Shown one piece after another: positions 11,197 through 23,500 of a DNA stretch of 64,000 nucleotides; positions within the stretch are counted from its first letter, which is position 1, and each line of letters opens with the position of its first letter. This DNA is from Dendrophyllia cribrosa (taxonomy: Eukaryota > Cnidaria > Anthozoa > Scleractinia > Dendrophylliidae): assembly GCA_024195265.1 (NCBI GenBank), contig JAJLRJ010000015.1, forward strand, positions 998,470 to 1,062,469, read 5' to 3'. The notes under the pieces were generated by a model that ran no database searches, was not told the origin of the DNA, and worked only from the letters and a program-made list of their open reading frames with translations. The translations under genes were made by a program, and so were the position numbers.

Positions 11197-11355
11197 TTTT
11201 ATCGACTGAGTCGATAAGGTAAATTGACCACCGTAAAAAGATTCAAGTAGCTGACGTTTCGAGCGCTAGCCCTTCGTCGGAGCGAATCAAGGAATTGTGG
11301 GTAGTGTGTGGTTTTATATAGTAAGCGGTGGAGCTACGCTATTGGTGGAAACATA
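11197..11355 (-). mobile_element. Penelope-like element tail, minus orientation
   Basis: This is the complement of 60850-61015: a TCGACTGAGTCGATAAGG block, CCACCGTAAAAAGATTC, GCTGACGTTTCGAGCG, CCCTTCGTC, and then TATAGTAAGCGGTGGAGCTA, matching the complement of TAGCGTAGCTCCTACTCTAC. The hammerhead core on the minus strand is CCGACGA (11274-11280) instead of CUGANGA, so a key U is lost. The other parts, GAAA (11257-11260) and GTC (11253-11255), remain. Confidence 0.7.
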
Positions 11356-11689
11356 AGGCCAGGTCCTACAAAGCTAATAATTTTTCTGATGCGCAAGTGG
11401 GAAAAAGGACGTGTGGAACCGAAGGGAGGACAAGAAGATTGGTCTTACATGAAGGATTGAGCTGGTGGTTCACTGATTTAAGCACGTTACACCATAGTTA
11501 GTAGAGGGGACTGGTTAGGAAACCCGGCGAACTTCAAAGAGTCATGTCTTTGTTTACGATTTTACAAGTCACGTGACATTGACCGTGCACAAACATTTCC
11601 AAGATGGCGCCCGAGTGAGTGGCATGTTCGAAGTCGATTTTCCGTGTTTTGAAGCGTATTCCGAGTTGTCCAGACAACACATTCACGAG

Positions 11690-12165
11690 TAAGTTTTCTT
11701 TAACACGTTTTGCCTTGACAAGTTTTACTTGCTCGTGTGTAAATAAAAACTTGTCAAGATTTTCCTTATCAAGTGCACTTGTTCAAAAGCTGTCATGCTA
11801 GCTTTTGAACAAGGCAACTTGTCATAGGAAAACTTGATAAATCGCAAAACTTGCTTGTGTGTATGCTCAACAAGGAAAACTTGACAAGAATCGTTGCGAA
11901 ATCGCGGGCGCTCGGTCTTGTTGTTTGGAGTAGCAGTCATGGCGGATAACAACATGGCAGCTAAAACTGTTCGTTGTACCGATTCTGCCACATCGCTTCT
12001 ACTAGAATACCTTGGAACAAGAGAAAGTTTGTGGAATCACAAAGGCAGAATCCTATAGAAATATAAACCAAAAAATACTGACTACGAAGAGGTTCTTGAG
12101 CTCACGAGAGCTGAAGTTCCTGGTATTAATCTTCCCATGCCAATTCTCCCTTGTTAAATACATGT
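11690..12165 (+). pseudogene. Broken transposon gene, Myb/MADF-like N-terminus
   Basis: The stretch 11700-11900 is a hairpin of related CTTGTTCAAAAGCT and AAAACTTGA-type repeats. An ATG at 11939 opens a short frame (MADNNMAAKT) that continues to LLLEYLGTRESLWNHKG, then a stop, then KYKPKNTDYEEVLELT in the same frame. The leading pattern of a leucine helix followed by a LW pair resembles the Myb/SANT or MADF DNA-binding domain carried by Harbinger-type transposons. Family assignment is tentative; the premature stop suggests decay. Confidence 0.35.
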
Positions 12166-12274
12166 AAGCTGATGTAAGCCCACAGGAAGCCCAAGCTTAC
12201 TATAAGAGTTTATATGGAGAAAACGCACTGATAATTAAAATCAAAAGTTAAACGAGTAAATAGGGTAAGCCGCT

Positions 12275-12328
12275 ATTACATGGTGTTACATGGTGTTACA
12301 TGGTGTTACATGGTGTTACATGGTGTTC
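12275..12328 (+). repeat. Tandem repeat ACATGGTGTT, about 5 copies
   Basis: Five head-to-tail copies of a 10-bp unit, with another copy at about 12371. The array is bracketed by two similar GAGTAAATAG.GTAAGCCGCT stretches (12255 and 12329), which suggests local slippage or duplication. Confidence 0.85.
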
Positions 12329-12741
12329 GAGTAAATAGTGTAAGCCGCTAAATAAAACTTCATAAAACGTTACATGGTGTTCTTTGTTGTCTTTTTATGG
12401 TGTTTTTTTTTCGCAATTTCAGCGATTTCAAGTCCTTTACCCTACGGCGTATAAGAGAGAGAGACAAGGAAGGCGACTGACTTGCATTTCGGCCATCGAA
12501 CCCGCTGCCAAAATAGCTTAAATTTTCTAGCGAATAAAGCATGCACTTACATTTTTCCTCGTGGAGCTCACAAAGTGAAGTTTTCAGATCCCCTTTCTTT
12601 TGTTCAATTGAGAATACCTTGGGTCTTTGCAGTAGTAGCTCCGGCATCAAAAACATCGAACAACAATTCAAAAATCGGCGCCATTTATGCCTGAGGCGAC
12701 AAACCCGCTTGAGCGCCCCAATAACGCCTGTTATGCAGGCT

Positions 12742-14716
12742 AAATCGGTCTTTAATTTTGCAGCTTGAAAGCATCACTCACTTGAGGTGAGAACGCTCGA
12801 CTGAAACTTAGCGGGTTTTTCTAATATTTTTAGTTAGATGGTTTTTGTGGATGAGTGAAAATCATCTCCTCTGGTCCACTGTAAAATGGTGGGCAAAAAT
12901 ATACACCACAAAAGTTATAAGCATTTGGCTCGAACATAGGAAAAAATATCGATACTGCTGAGAAGAACACAAAATTTAGCAAGAAATGTTAGTTTTAAAC
13001 ATATAATTATATAAAATATTGTATTTTCAGCTGTATTTTTAATTTGTTACATTTAGTATTATCTGGAGCAATTGACACATTACTGTGCGAATCCAAAAAC
13101 CGTGAACACTTTGATTTGATTTTGACATTTCAACCAATCAGAAGCGACTCGAAACCGCAAGAAACCCAAACAAACGGTTAGTCACGAAACCACGCTTCTC
13201 GGTTTCCTTGCAAAAGAATCATCGCCGCCTCTGCCTGTCAGTTAATCCAGCGTTGTACAAGTCCAATACGTTTTCTCTAATAACTTGAGGATACGATTTT
13301 CCTTCATCGAAAACTTGACCGTGCTGATTATGTCTTACGTGAACTGTACCTACGAATTAGAAAGTATTAAAGGAATTGACTTGATCGATCTGCTCCACAA
13401 AGCTCAGAGTAAAAGTAATACTCATTTATGTTTTGTACTGAACCAAACAACCTGTAATCAGTACCGTCACTTTTAAGCATAGTAGCTGATAGATCGTCTC
13501 AATATTTGAAGCAGCAAACTTCTGTTTTTTTTTTTTTGCAGTTATACCGTTAACGTTGTAAAATTTAAGATTTTTGTCTTTTCTGCTTTTGCGGTTGATT
13601 GGTTTGCGCGCGATTTTCTTCTCAACGGTCATATCACGCCGTTCAAAGCTTTGCCCCGTGACATTTCGTTGAGAAAAAATCGCCCAAACGGCCAAGGTTC
13701 GATTCGGAAGTTAAGAAATTTAAAGCCTATAAAGAAAAAGAAAAAAAAAAACAAAAAAAAAACAGCGGGTCAGATTTTCAAATTTTATTAAGATTATTGC
13801 AGGTGGCGATTATTTTTCGATCCACAGAAACCCTCATCTGGTGCGACCTGTGATTATCGGTCATTATCAGATATCATCGAATATTCTCGCCTTCAAATTT
13901 TGCAAGGGCGTATTGCAATTAGCCACACACGGCAAAGTAGCTTAAGCTGCTGATCAGCGAGAAATCAAAGCAAAAGAAACGTTGTGTAGTAGATGTAAAA
14001 CTTACCGTGCTGGGAATAAAAGTTGACAAGTTTACGGCAAGTTAGAGGGAGAGGTACTGTAGTTACATATTTGCATTCCGTAAGTTAACACTTTCATTCG
14101 CCGGAACACCCGATTTTGTCCTCGCTCAGTAGCTTTTTCGACAATTCACTTTCTCCAGGGACAAGTGACGGACAACTCTGACAAACCGATCAACTCGACA
14201 ACTGAGCATGAGGTAAACGAATAGCTAAACGTCTGTCTGTTTTTAGCCGTTACAGTAAAATCGCTCAGATTTCTACTTCATTTACAAAGAAAGACGAAAG
14301 GTAAACTAGCAATAAAAAAATACAGCGAGGTGGCGACGATTCGTTTGCAAGGAAACCGAGAAGCGTGGTTTCGTGACTAACCGTTTGTTTGGGTTTCTTG
14401 CGTTTTCGAGTCGCTTCTGATTGGTTGCTGCACAATAGGAAATGTCAAAATCAAATCAAAATGTTCACGGTTTTTGGATTCGCACAGTAAAAAGAAAGGA
14501 CAAAAAAGAATATCGGCTAAACTTTAACGCAAATTTCGGTAACGCTCTATTTTATTTTGCCCGCCAATTCGCAGTGGACCAGAGGAATCCATTTAAATTC
14601 CACAAAAAAAAATAATCTAACTAAAAATATTAGAAAAACCCGCGAAGTTTCAGTCGAGCGTTATCACCTCATGCAAGTGAGTGATGCTTTCAAGCTGCAA
14701 AATTAAAGACCGATTT
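12742..14716. repeat. Inverted repeat of about 2 kb (arms 400-480 bp)
   Basis: The left arm (12742 to about 13235) and the right arm (about 14320-14716) are complements. Matching blocks include AAATCGGTCTTTAATTTTGC, CTCTGGTCCACTG, GCGAATCCAAAAACCGTGAA, CAACCAATCAGAAGCGACTC and CACGAAACCACGCTTCTCGG. The arms are diverged in the middle, where the left is about 85 bp longer. The spacer (13236-14320) is not repetitive. One open frame in it (13285-13476) has a GT donor-like site after LIDLLHKAQ and might be a first exon. This is either a foldback transposon or an inverted duplication. Confidence 0.75.
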
Positions 14717-14879
14717 CACAGTGCTGCTGTGCGTCCTGCAGTTTTCCTAAATGAGACAACACAGCTTGTCCCGTATAATTATTTACCTGTCGTTTTGGAC
14801 CATAAGTGAAAAAATACCAAAAAGGAAGCTGCAGATATAATAGTTCACGTTTATAATCTTATGGATAAGCTTTGTGCTA

Positions 14880-15260
14880 TTTTTAAAACAGAAAAAAGAT
14901 ACGTACCTGGCCATGATCAGCTCCTTCCCGATCATGCAGTTTCGGGGGCCAACGCTTCGCTTGAGTGGCGGAGTAAAAACAATGAAGTTGACAAATGCTG
15001 TCCTTTCCGGTAGAAAGGCGAGTGTCATGCCCTCCCCGGTGATGTTGTATTTTGACCCTTGTGCCCAGTGCCGGACGAGGTCGAACATGTTTGTCCGCGC
15101 CTCAGGCATAATTGGCGTAGCCTGCGAATACAGCCGCCTCTCATCGCTCCCGGCCGCAAGAGGCGTTCGCGCGAGAGTGCGTCTGCGATTTACTTTGAGA
15201 AATTCCATACTGATGACGAAAATCTGTCCCGCATCAAGACAGGAGCGCTGATTGGCCAAC
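14880..15260 (-). CDS. Possible exon of an unknown gene
   Basis: A minus-strand frame from 15259 is open to a plausible splice donor, where GATCATGGCCAG is followed by GTACGTATC (donor at about 14909). The visible protein includes NMFDLVRHWAQGSKYN and SVGPRNCMIGKELIMA. The second motif recalls the haem loop of cytochrome P450 (SVGPRNC.GKELA), but it has one extra residue and the rest does not fit well. The stretch is GC- and CpG-rich against its surroundings. The opposite strand is also open for 125 codons, which weakens the case. The part beyond about 15100 may belong to a dispersed repeat. Confidence 0.25.
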
Positions 15261-15731
15261 TTGATAATTTAACATAATTATGCTTTAAATTATGCAGTGT
15301 TGTAACTCAATCGCCAATTGCGAGAATTAATCTTGTATGTCGTTAGAAACTGTACGACTCTGCGTTCAATCTATTTGTCCTATGTTTAATGTTTTGATGT
15401 TACAAGCAAGTCAGTTTCAGGCTTTTATAGTTTTATCTGCGGTGAAGAGGTTTTTCTACTTTTGTCAATTTACCGACCGGATATGGCAAGTTATTGATAT
15501 TTCAAACGGCGCCACTCGTGCACGTCTGGATGAATGAACATTTATCGGCGATACATGGGAAGAAGAATCCCGTAATTATCATCATCAGTCTGCTTTTAGC
15601 GGAAAGACTACCTTTAGACTCATGGCACCGCAATGGCCGGGGTCGAAAATGGCGGTTTCTTTCGCCAATATTTTCACGGCAAAGATGGAAACAGAAAAAA
15701 TAAACCACTGCGCGCAAGGAAATGTTATCCT

Positions 15732-18700
15732 TTGTAACCAAGAGAAAATAATTGGACAGAGAGGGAGTCTCCCAGTAATGGGTTTGGGATATCTTAATTG
15801 CAAAAAAGTTATTTTTAGTAACAATGCGGACCACGCGAAAACATTTTCCGGTGAGCTGGTTGACTTCCGGAAGACTCGCTTTCATGAATCAGCGCGTCAA
15901 GCCAGGCGGAGTCAGCAAATTAAAAAAATGGCGACCATCGCGGTGGTAATTTCGCATGTGAAAAAGAAAGTAAAATGGTCCTGTTTGAGCAAAGAACGTT
16001 ATAAAGTACCACAGCGGCTGGATACATAGATCTGCATCTATCTTTATACACAAACTGTTGCAACTGAAGCGGTAAAAAGGGGGCTGGACAATTCAACTTA
16101 CCGGACAGATGCCAATGAACCATCCACTCCAATCTCTTGTAAGCGTCGTTTCTAAAAGTTTGAAGTCGCTTTGCTCGATCGATGGGCAGCCCATCCAAAC
16201 TTTTCAGACGTGAAATATTTGCATACTGTAGAATTCAAAGTTGTTATGTTTTTTGTAGCTGAAGGATAGGAGGATTCTAGTGATGTCACCTTAATTTATT
16301 CATTGAACTTTGGGATAAAGGCCACCATTTCTTTTTAGTAAACTTGCAGAACTTTATATAATAAAATTGCGGGCCTCCCCTTTGTCAGACAAAAGATCAG
16401 AAAGTTTGGCTGACACTGTATGCGACGTCAAAAAACTTAAATGACCTACTATAGAAAATAAAGGCAATCAATTAAGAATCGTAGCTAAGGTGAATGCCTT
16501 GACCATACACTTAAATTCCACCCAAGGCCATTTTTTTCAATAAATGATTTCGAAAGAGCGGATCGATGCCCTGCTTGGAAGCGGCCGCCGTTTACACGCT
16601 TTGTATTTAGCATTTTTTGCATAAATTTCTATGGACATCTTTATTCGCCTTCTCACATTTATGTTTCATAAACGAATCGATTAGATCCTTTTCTGCCAGT
16701 GAGTGTAGGTTGCTGTTATAATTTGGATTATTTCGTCAAAATAGTTTCAGAGAAATGACTTTATTTTCGCGTGTACGCGAGTTTCAGCGTCCGACTTCAC
16801 AAAAATAGTTTCCTGACTTTTCCTTGGATTTTATTTAACGATGCCTCTTTTTAATACGGTTAACACCACTAGCTTATTTTTCATTGAAGTTTGGTTGTAA
16901 TCTAAGAAGGGAAAGGAGATCCAAAATCGATATTTTCGTGAGTAAACCAAAATATTCACTTCAGACATTCTAAAATTCGTTTTCTTCGACATTTTCGTGC
17001 CAAACATAACAAGATACTTGGCTTACAATTTGCAGCCTCAGCATGTCTCCACGGCCACAGTTTTACTTTCATACCTTCGTATATATTTGCTGGTTCATAC
17101 AAACAGAATTTTATAATATCTTTGATGTCTTTTATCCCGGGTCACAGCTAAGGTAACCGGAAATTCCTGAAGTTTGTCATGCATGCACTCAGTTCGAAGG
17201 AACTTTACAGGCCCACTTTTCCCCAGCAGTTGTTAAATGAATGAAAACTTTATTTTTTAACTGAAATTCAGACGATACTCCAATGGCGAAAACAAGCAGG
17301 CATCGTTTTGGAATAAACTCCAAGGAAAGGCCAGCAAACATTTTTGTGAAGCTATTAAATAATGCGTGTAGTCGGCTGAAACTCGCGCGTTGTTTGTTTA
17401 TAAAGTCCTTAAAATTCTCAGTGACCAGTTATAATCCAATCAAAGCAACGTTCGGAAAAACAAATTATTGATTTTTATGAAACATAATTTGGCGAAAGTG
17501 AATGAAGATGTCCGATCCATTGTTTTTTTTAGAAAAGGTAAATAGAAAGCGTGTAACCGACGACCGGCTTCCAAACAAGGCATCATCCGTAGTTTTCATT
17601 TATTAAAAAACGTGGCCTTGAGTATGATGCATTTTGGTATTGAAACTTAGCTAAACTTCTTTAAGCCTAAACACAAAAGTTAATAATATTAATTGCCATT
17701 AGTCTAGAGTGGACCGAGTTTTTGACGTCGTGATACCGTGTTCAGCAATCTTTTAAACTGAAGCTGTACTTTGACATGTACAAACAAAGGATCGTTGCCG
17801 CATGCGAGTTTACTAAAAAGAAATGGTGGCCTTTTATCACAAAGTTTAATGAATAAATTAAGGTACATCACTAGAAAAGTGTGTTTTATTTATTCGCTTT
17901 TTAAAAATAAAATAATACAAGTCTACTGGATTTTTTCGAAGTCAATAATCCAAGTACGTATAGATGAAAACTAACTACGCATGAATTAAACTTAACCTAA
18001 AACACGCGGCCTATCGAATAAATAAAATTCAATTACTTTTCCAGAAATTTTACTTACACTTTGGCTCCAAATAAACCTCTAACCCGCGGCTGTCAGTATA
18101 GAGTTCCTTGGTAGCTGACCTCAACAGAACTGATATTCATTTTCCATGGAAAGAAGATGCTCCTGACAAAGTCCTTCCAAACGTAAGCTTATAGAAAACA
18201 AATCCATGCATGCATGTGAACCGGTTTTAGCGTTTTTAACTCCTTGCCGTGTTGAAATTCCTAAAAAGTGATTTTCCCATAAGGGAATCATCCTATCCTT
18301 CAGCTACAAAAAAACGTAACAACTTTGAATTCTACAGTATGCAACTATTTCACGTCTGAAAAGTTTGGATGGGCTGGCCATCGATCGAGCAAAGCGACTT
18401 CAAACTTTTAGAAACGACGCTTACAAGAGATTGGAGTAGATGGTTGATTGGCATCTGTCCAGTAAGTTGAATTGTCCAGCCCCCTTTTTACCGCTTCAGT
18501 TGCAACAGTTTGTGCATAAAGATAGATAAAGATCTATGTATCCAGCCGCTGTGGTACTATATAACGTTCTTTGCTCAAACAGGGCCATTTTACTTTCTTT
18601 TTCACATGCGAAATTACCACCGCGATGGTCGCCATTTTTTTAATTTGCTGACTCCGCCTGGTTTGACGCGCTGATTCATGAAAGCGAGTCTTCCGGAAGT

Positions 18701-18831
18701 CAACCAGCTCACCGAAAAATGTTTTCGCATGGTCCGCATGGTTACTAAAAATAACTTTTTTGCAATTAAGATATCCCAGCCAACGCCCCTAGACTCCCTC
18801 TCTGTCCAATTATAATCTCTTGTTTGTAACA
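15732..18831. repeat. Giant palindrome, about 3.1 kb
   Basis: Left and right halves mirror each other. 15732-16290 pairs with 18290-18831 (for example TCGATCGATGGGCAGCCCAT against ATGGGCTGGCCATCGATCGA). 16320-16700 pairs with 17460-17850 (ACCATTTCTTTTTAGTAAAC against its near-complement). 16740-16850 pairs with about 17295-17440 (GCGAGTTTCAG, CTTCACAAAAAT, TTTCCTTGGA). The right half has about 440 extra bases at 17850-18290. The centre is near 17075. Arms are roughly 85-95% alike by eye, and no ORF of note is inside. It is read as an old foldback element or inverted duplication. Confidence 0.8.
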
Positions 18832-19095
18832 CAATACAACCTTGTGTGCCTACATCCTCATGGACAAATGAATCACAATCTTTGTTCAGACGGATCTATA
18901 AAGAACCTCCCCTTGTTTCATACAAAACTAGGGGTAGATCTTTAAAAGACATACTGATCAGGGCTAAACTGTAAAAATCAAACTACACTTAAAACCCAGT
19001 GAACAAAGGTCACAACAAACACGCCAGGCGCTAGTTGGATTTGTGATGGGCCTGTCAACACCTTTCATTTCATTTGGTTTCACCGCATGCACATT

Positions 19096-20092
19096 ATTAT
19101 TGCGTCGACGAAGGAGACGCTTCCTAATCTTGTCGGCTAAGCGGAACGAATCGAGAAATGTGTCGGTACCAAATCTGCGCCATTTTGAAACGTCACAATA
19201 GTATCCAGCATTCTTAGCGCGTCGTCTAGGCTAAGCGGAACGAATCGAGAAAAGTGTCGGTACCAAATCTGCGCCATTTTGAAACGTCACAATGGTATCC
19301 AGCATCGCGTGGAAATCAGGCATCATCCTGGGGAGCTGGGGTTCCGAAATGTCACATGTGAATAATCTATTTGTCTTGATTTAGTTTCGGATATTTTCCC
19401 GATTTTGGAATCGTACGGCTCAATATTTCAATGCCTAGTAAAAGTACGCAGTGGAAAAATTGGACGAAGGTTCTTCTCCGGACCAAGTAAGTTGTTGGGT
19501 CTCTTTGGAATCAAGCAAGAAGTTACAGATTTTCCTCGCTGCCGTTCTGGTATGTTTTGAATGTTCTATCTTGATTTTGCTGTGGTTCTCCGCCTGATTT
19601 GGGAAGCTTTCACCTAAACACCGACGTCGTTCTTCGCGATGTTCTACGGTACGGTGCAATTCGCTTATGTCTTGTAGCAATAATTCACTGACCGGCCGCG
19701 CCAGGCGAACGCAGATAATTTAACTTTACAGTGCTCGAAATTGCGCCTGTATCGGGCGCATTTGCGACTAAAGATTTCGCAGTTTTGTGACTAAAATTTG
19801 TCTAGCTAATAAAGGAATTATATTCAACAGTCTTGTGTCTTACTTGCAATTGGTAGTTGTAATTTTATCCGAAAAATCTTGCGAAATTTCCAATGAATGT
19901 TGCGTGACTTAAACGTCGAAATTTCTCATTTCCGGTTCCGGTATTGGTACATGTACTGAGGAGTATGATTTCAGAATCGGAGAAATAACCGAAATGAAAT
20001 CAAGACAAATATACTATTTATATGTCGGAAAAATCTGAGACCTTTCGGAGTACACAGCACGGCAGGATTTTGCCCGATTCCACGGCGATAGG
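19096..20092 (+). repeat. One-kb inverted repeat, left copy
   Basis: Complementary to 46417-47484. It starts with TTGCGTCGACGAAGGAGACG and holds two 94-bp tandem units (GGCTAAGCGGAACGAATCGA at 19134 and 19228). Inside lies a 690-bp segment (about 19340-20035) whose own ends are imperfect inverted repeats of about 75 bp, sharing TATTTGTCTTGATTT.(A/C)(A/G)TTTCGG, so that part is a MITE-like element. The outer parts belong to the duplication, not to the MITE. The right edge ends exactly where the transposon copy at 20093 begins. Confidence 0.8.
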
Positions 20093-20505
20093 ACAAGGCG
20101 GAAAAACCGCTGATTGGCTGATTGTTATGACGTAATTACCAAGTAATGCGCCTGCGCGAATCGTTAACTGAGTTTAAAATGGCGGATGACCACGCGAAAA
20201 CACAATATTTGATCTCGGGAATATTTCAAGTTACCTTCAATCTTTCTTAGGTTTTGACTAAAACTAATGGATTTATCACTGGCGTTTTCATTTTACATGG
20301 CTCATGAAATAACAGTTTTTAGCCATCGTATGCAGTGGAACGAACGCGAAGGAAGGCTGTTGCCCTCCGTGTTTTTGGTGGTTTTGTGTGGAACTGTTCA
20401 CCTTCCACATTTCATCCTCCGGCCATTGACAAATGGGACAGTTGCGAGATTTAGATACGAGGAAAGTTCTTTAGGCGGATGGTTCATCTTTCCTGTTTAT
20501 CCTGG

Positions 20506-23500
20506 TTAAGGATCTGTTTCATCTTTGGTGGTGTCTTCATAGTCGTCTTCATCATCATCATTACTAACATCGTCCGCGCCTCCTGCCAGATATCTAAGTT
20601 TGGAAATCAACAAGACATCGAATTGTCACAGGTAGGTACATTTTTTGAAACGATTTTACGCAGTTATTGTTGTCAGTCATCGTTTCTGTTTGAAATAGAA
20701 CTTCAAACAATCGGATGGAGGTTGGTAATAAATATTTAAGGTGGAATCCGCCAGGACTTTGAGTATTTAGTAGACAAAAGTACGAACCAAAATTATTTAC
20801 ACCTTATTGCAAACTTTTGTGTGACGTATTATCAAAAGAAATCTTCTCTAACAACACCAAACATCGAAAACAAATTTCGAAGTTCCACTGAATTCCACTG
20901 AATCGCTTTATAGACGATTTTAAAAAATCACATGAGATTGTGCCTATAGCTTGTGAGCTTTGAAATTCATTTTCTCAGGCTCTGATAAGAAATTGTTGTT
21001 GGGGTTATCACGGATAGTTACTTACATCTTTGCTAAATAATTTTAGCCTTAAAAGGATGTAAAAAAACGCAATAGAATTTAAATTATTCTGGCACTCGAT
21101 TTTTGTCCAATTTAAATTAATAGTACTTTGATTCCTGATGGCACTTTTCTTAGGAAAGTACATGTGCATCAATATGTCAATAATACATTTATACATCAAA
21201 TAATAGGTCAATTATATTACATGTATACAGCACCGTATCTTACCGGTTTAACGTGGTCGCAAGTTCTTGCATGTGTTTCTGCAATGGTCCATAACAAACA
21301 GGACATTTCACTGTGTGATCCATTGCATAGTTGTGTTCAACATCATGTTCAGACTCCTGCAACAAACATCCTTTGTGGAATGTGTGGCCACATGTGAGAC
21401 GTACAACTGTGTGATTGTAGTCATCGCTGACTGGGCATGTGCTAAGGTCACATGCTAGCATGGGATCTGGCTCTTTTCCCAGAAACAAATAGCCCAGGGG
21501 AAGGCACCGTTGATCCATTGTTGCGTCAAGCGCAGGTAAATAATATGACTTCAAAACAAAAACAAAACAAAAAAATAATAAGTTGTCTAGATATTATGTT
21601 AGCTTTTTGGCCCTGCATATTTCCCATGTACACTGATGTACACTGAATGGGCAGGTAGAGTAAACCTTAAGACTCTAGGAGCCAGTATACATGTAGTTAC
21701 TAACCTGAAATTTCTTCCTTCCTCTAGGAATCTTGTTAGTCTGACCCTGTGTGGCCCAGACTTCACAAAACAAATCAATGAAGAATTCTGCAGCAGCAAA
21801 AACCAGTTCAGCCATATGCTTGGTACCTCGGCCTCTTGCATATTCGGGAAGAAACCACTCCAAAAAGTCATCATTGAACCTCCTGCCACTCAAAGCATGT
21901 GCCATTGTTTGGATCTCAGCAGGAACTGCCCATACAGGAACATTTCTAGGAAATTAACAAAAGGTAAAATAATCTCTACAAAAATGTTTATTACAATAAA
22001 TAAGATTTGAATGATGGCATTTGTATGATACAGTGATATATGATTTGAATGAAATTGGTAAAGGGCCTACCACTGAATGTTTATTATCCTCTATGGCTTT
22101 AAATTTGATTGTAAATGTAATTATACAGGTAATTGTCATGTTTTAACAAACCTTCTTAAAACGGAATGAAATATTTCAACCTTCTTTTCGGTGAATGCAT
22201 TTAGAAACAGCTTGATGTTTTCCACCAGGTCTTTGTTTTCTGCTGCATGATACAGGATGTCAGACAGCTGGCAAAGAGTAGCCTTGTCGTAGTTTTTTCT
22301 TTTAAAGTTTACGAATGTCAGAGCCATGCGAAATGTGGCACGGAGCCACTCACTGTAATCTCCACCTCTAAAAATAGTACAATAAAAGAAAAAGACCAAG
22401 GGCAACACTTCATCAAACAGGTGTAGAAGGGAAAGGTACTGTGTGTCCTTGCATGTTGGTCCAAACTGTTGGAGGACAGCATCACGTATGATGGTCCAAC
22501 CACCAAATGCTGTGGTTGTAAGTGTACTAATGCGATGAGGTTTTGGTCTTTTTGGCATCACCTACAGTGTACAATAATTTTCAATCAGTGGATCAGGATA
22601 TCATTTATGCATCACTCTTCTTGAATTTTATAATATAATTAACTTATTTTTTTAGCTAGGGCCTCAATCAGCTTATGATTTGGTGTCAAAATAACATATT
22701 TGATTACACCGAGTGACTGATTGTTCAATAAATTCTTTTTTATACTTAGGAGTCAACATACAATGTAATTTACCATGCACATATAATAATTATATACTTA
22801 CAGTGATGTACAACACTGTATTTGTTTATTTTTACTTTACTCTCTTTGTTAACATTTGGTTATAATTACCTTGTTTCTTCCAAATAGCTTCTTGTAAAGC
22901 TTTGCAAAAAGTGGTCTAAACAATAACACAGTGGATTCCTGAGCATTTAGGAAAACGTGAAATGGGCCTTGCCATGGAATCAAAGAAGGTATTGTACTTC
23001 TTGGTTCTGCCACTGGGTCCCACTTAATGTACCATAAAGTCAAAGAAAAAATGTTGTTAATATGTTGGAGTAGGAATTGGAGTAATATTGTGGATTGAAG
23101 AATAACAAGAAAACAAACAATGGCAGTCTAGTTAAGTTTGTTATACATGTAATACAGTAAAAACCCATGAGTAAGAACCGCTATTTAAGGAACCAGTTAG
23201 GCTAAAATTTGCATGTTAAACCAGTGATTTTTTTCTTCAGAAAAAAAGAACCTGTTCAGAACCTAATTAGCTTAAAATTCTGTTATATATCCTTTATGTA
23301 AGAACCTGTTTAGTCTAACCTGGAAAAATGGTGGCCTTTACTGTATCACACTTCAATATACATTGCTACTTTTTGTATCATACTTGTAGTCCCACGTTGG
23401 CAATCAAACCTCAACAATCTAGTGGCCGGTCTTGGCCAAATATTTTAAGTCACCACAGATAATCATGCAACTACATTTACAATTTTAAGCCCAGAATTAC

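Noticed and set aside
20267..20739. Plus-strand hydrophobic ORFs at the left end of the transposon
   Set aside because: They lie over or beside the last minus-strand exon. Their hydrophobicity comes from the complement of the Asp/Glu-rich tail.
21599..22010. Overlapping ORFs on the plus strand and in another minus frame
   Set aside because: They are shadows of the exon at 21705-21945, whose frame is fixed by phase-matched splice sites.
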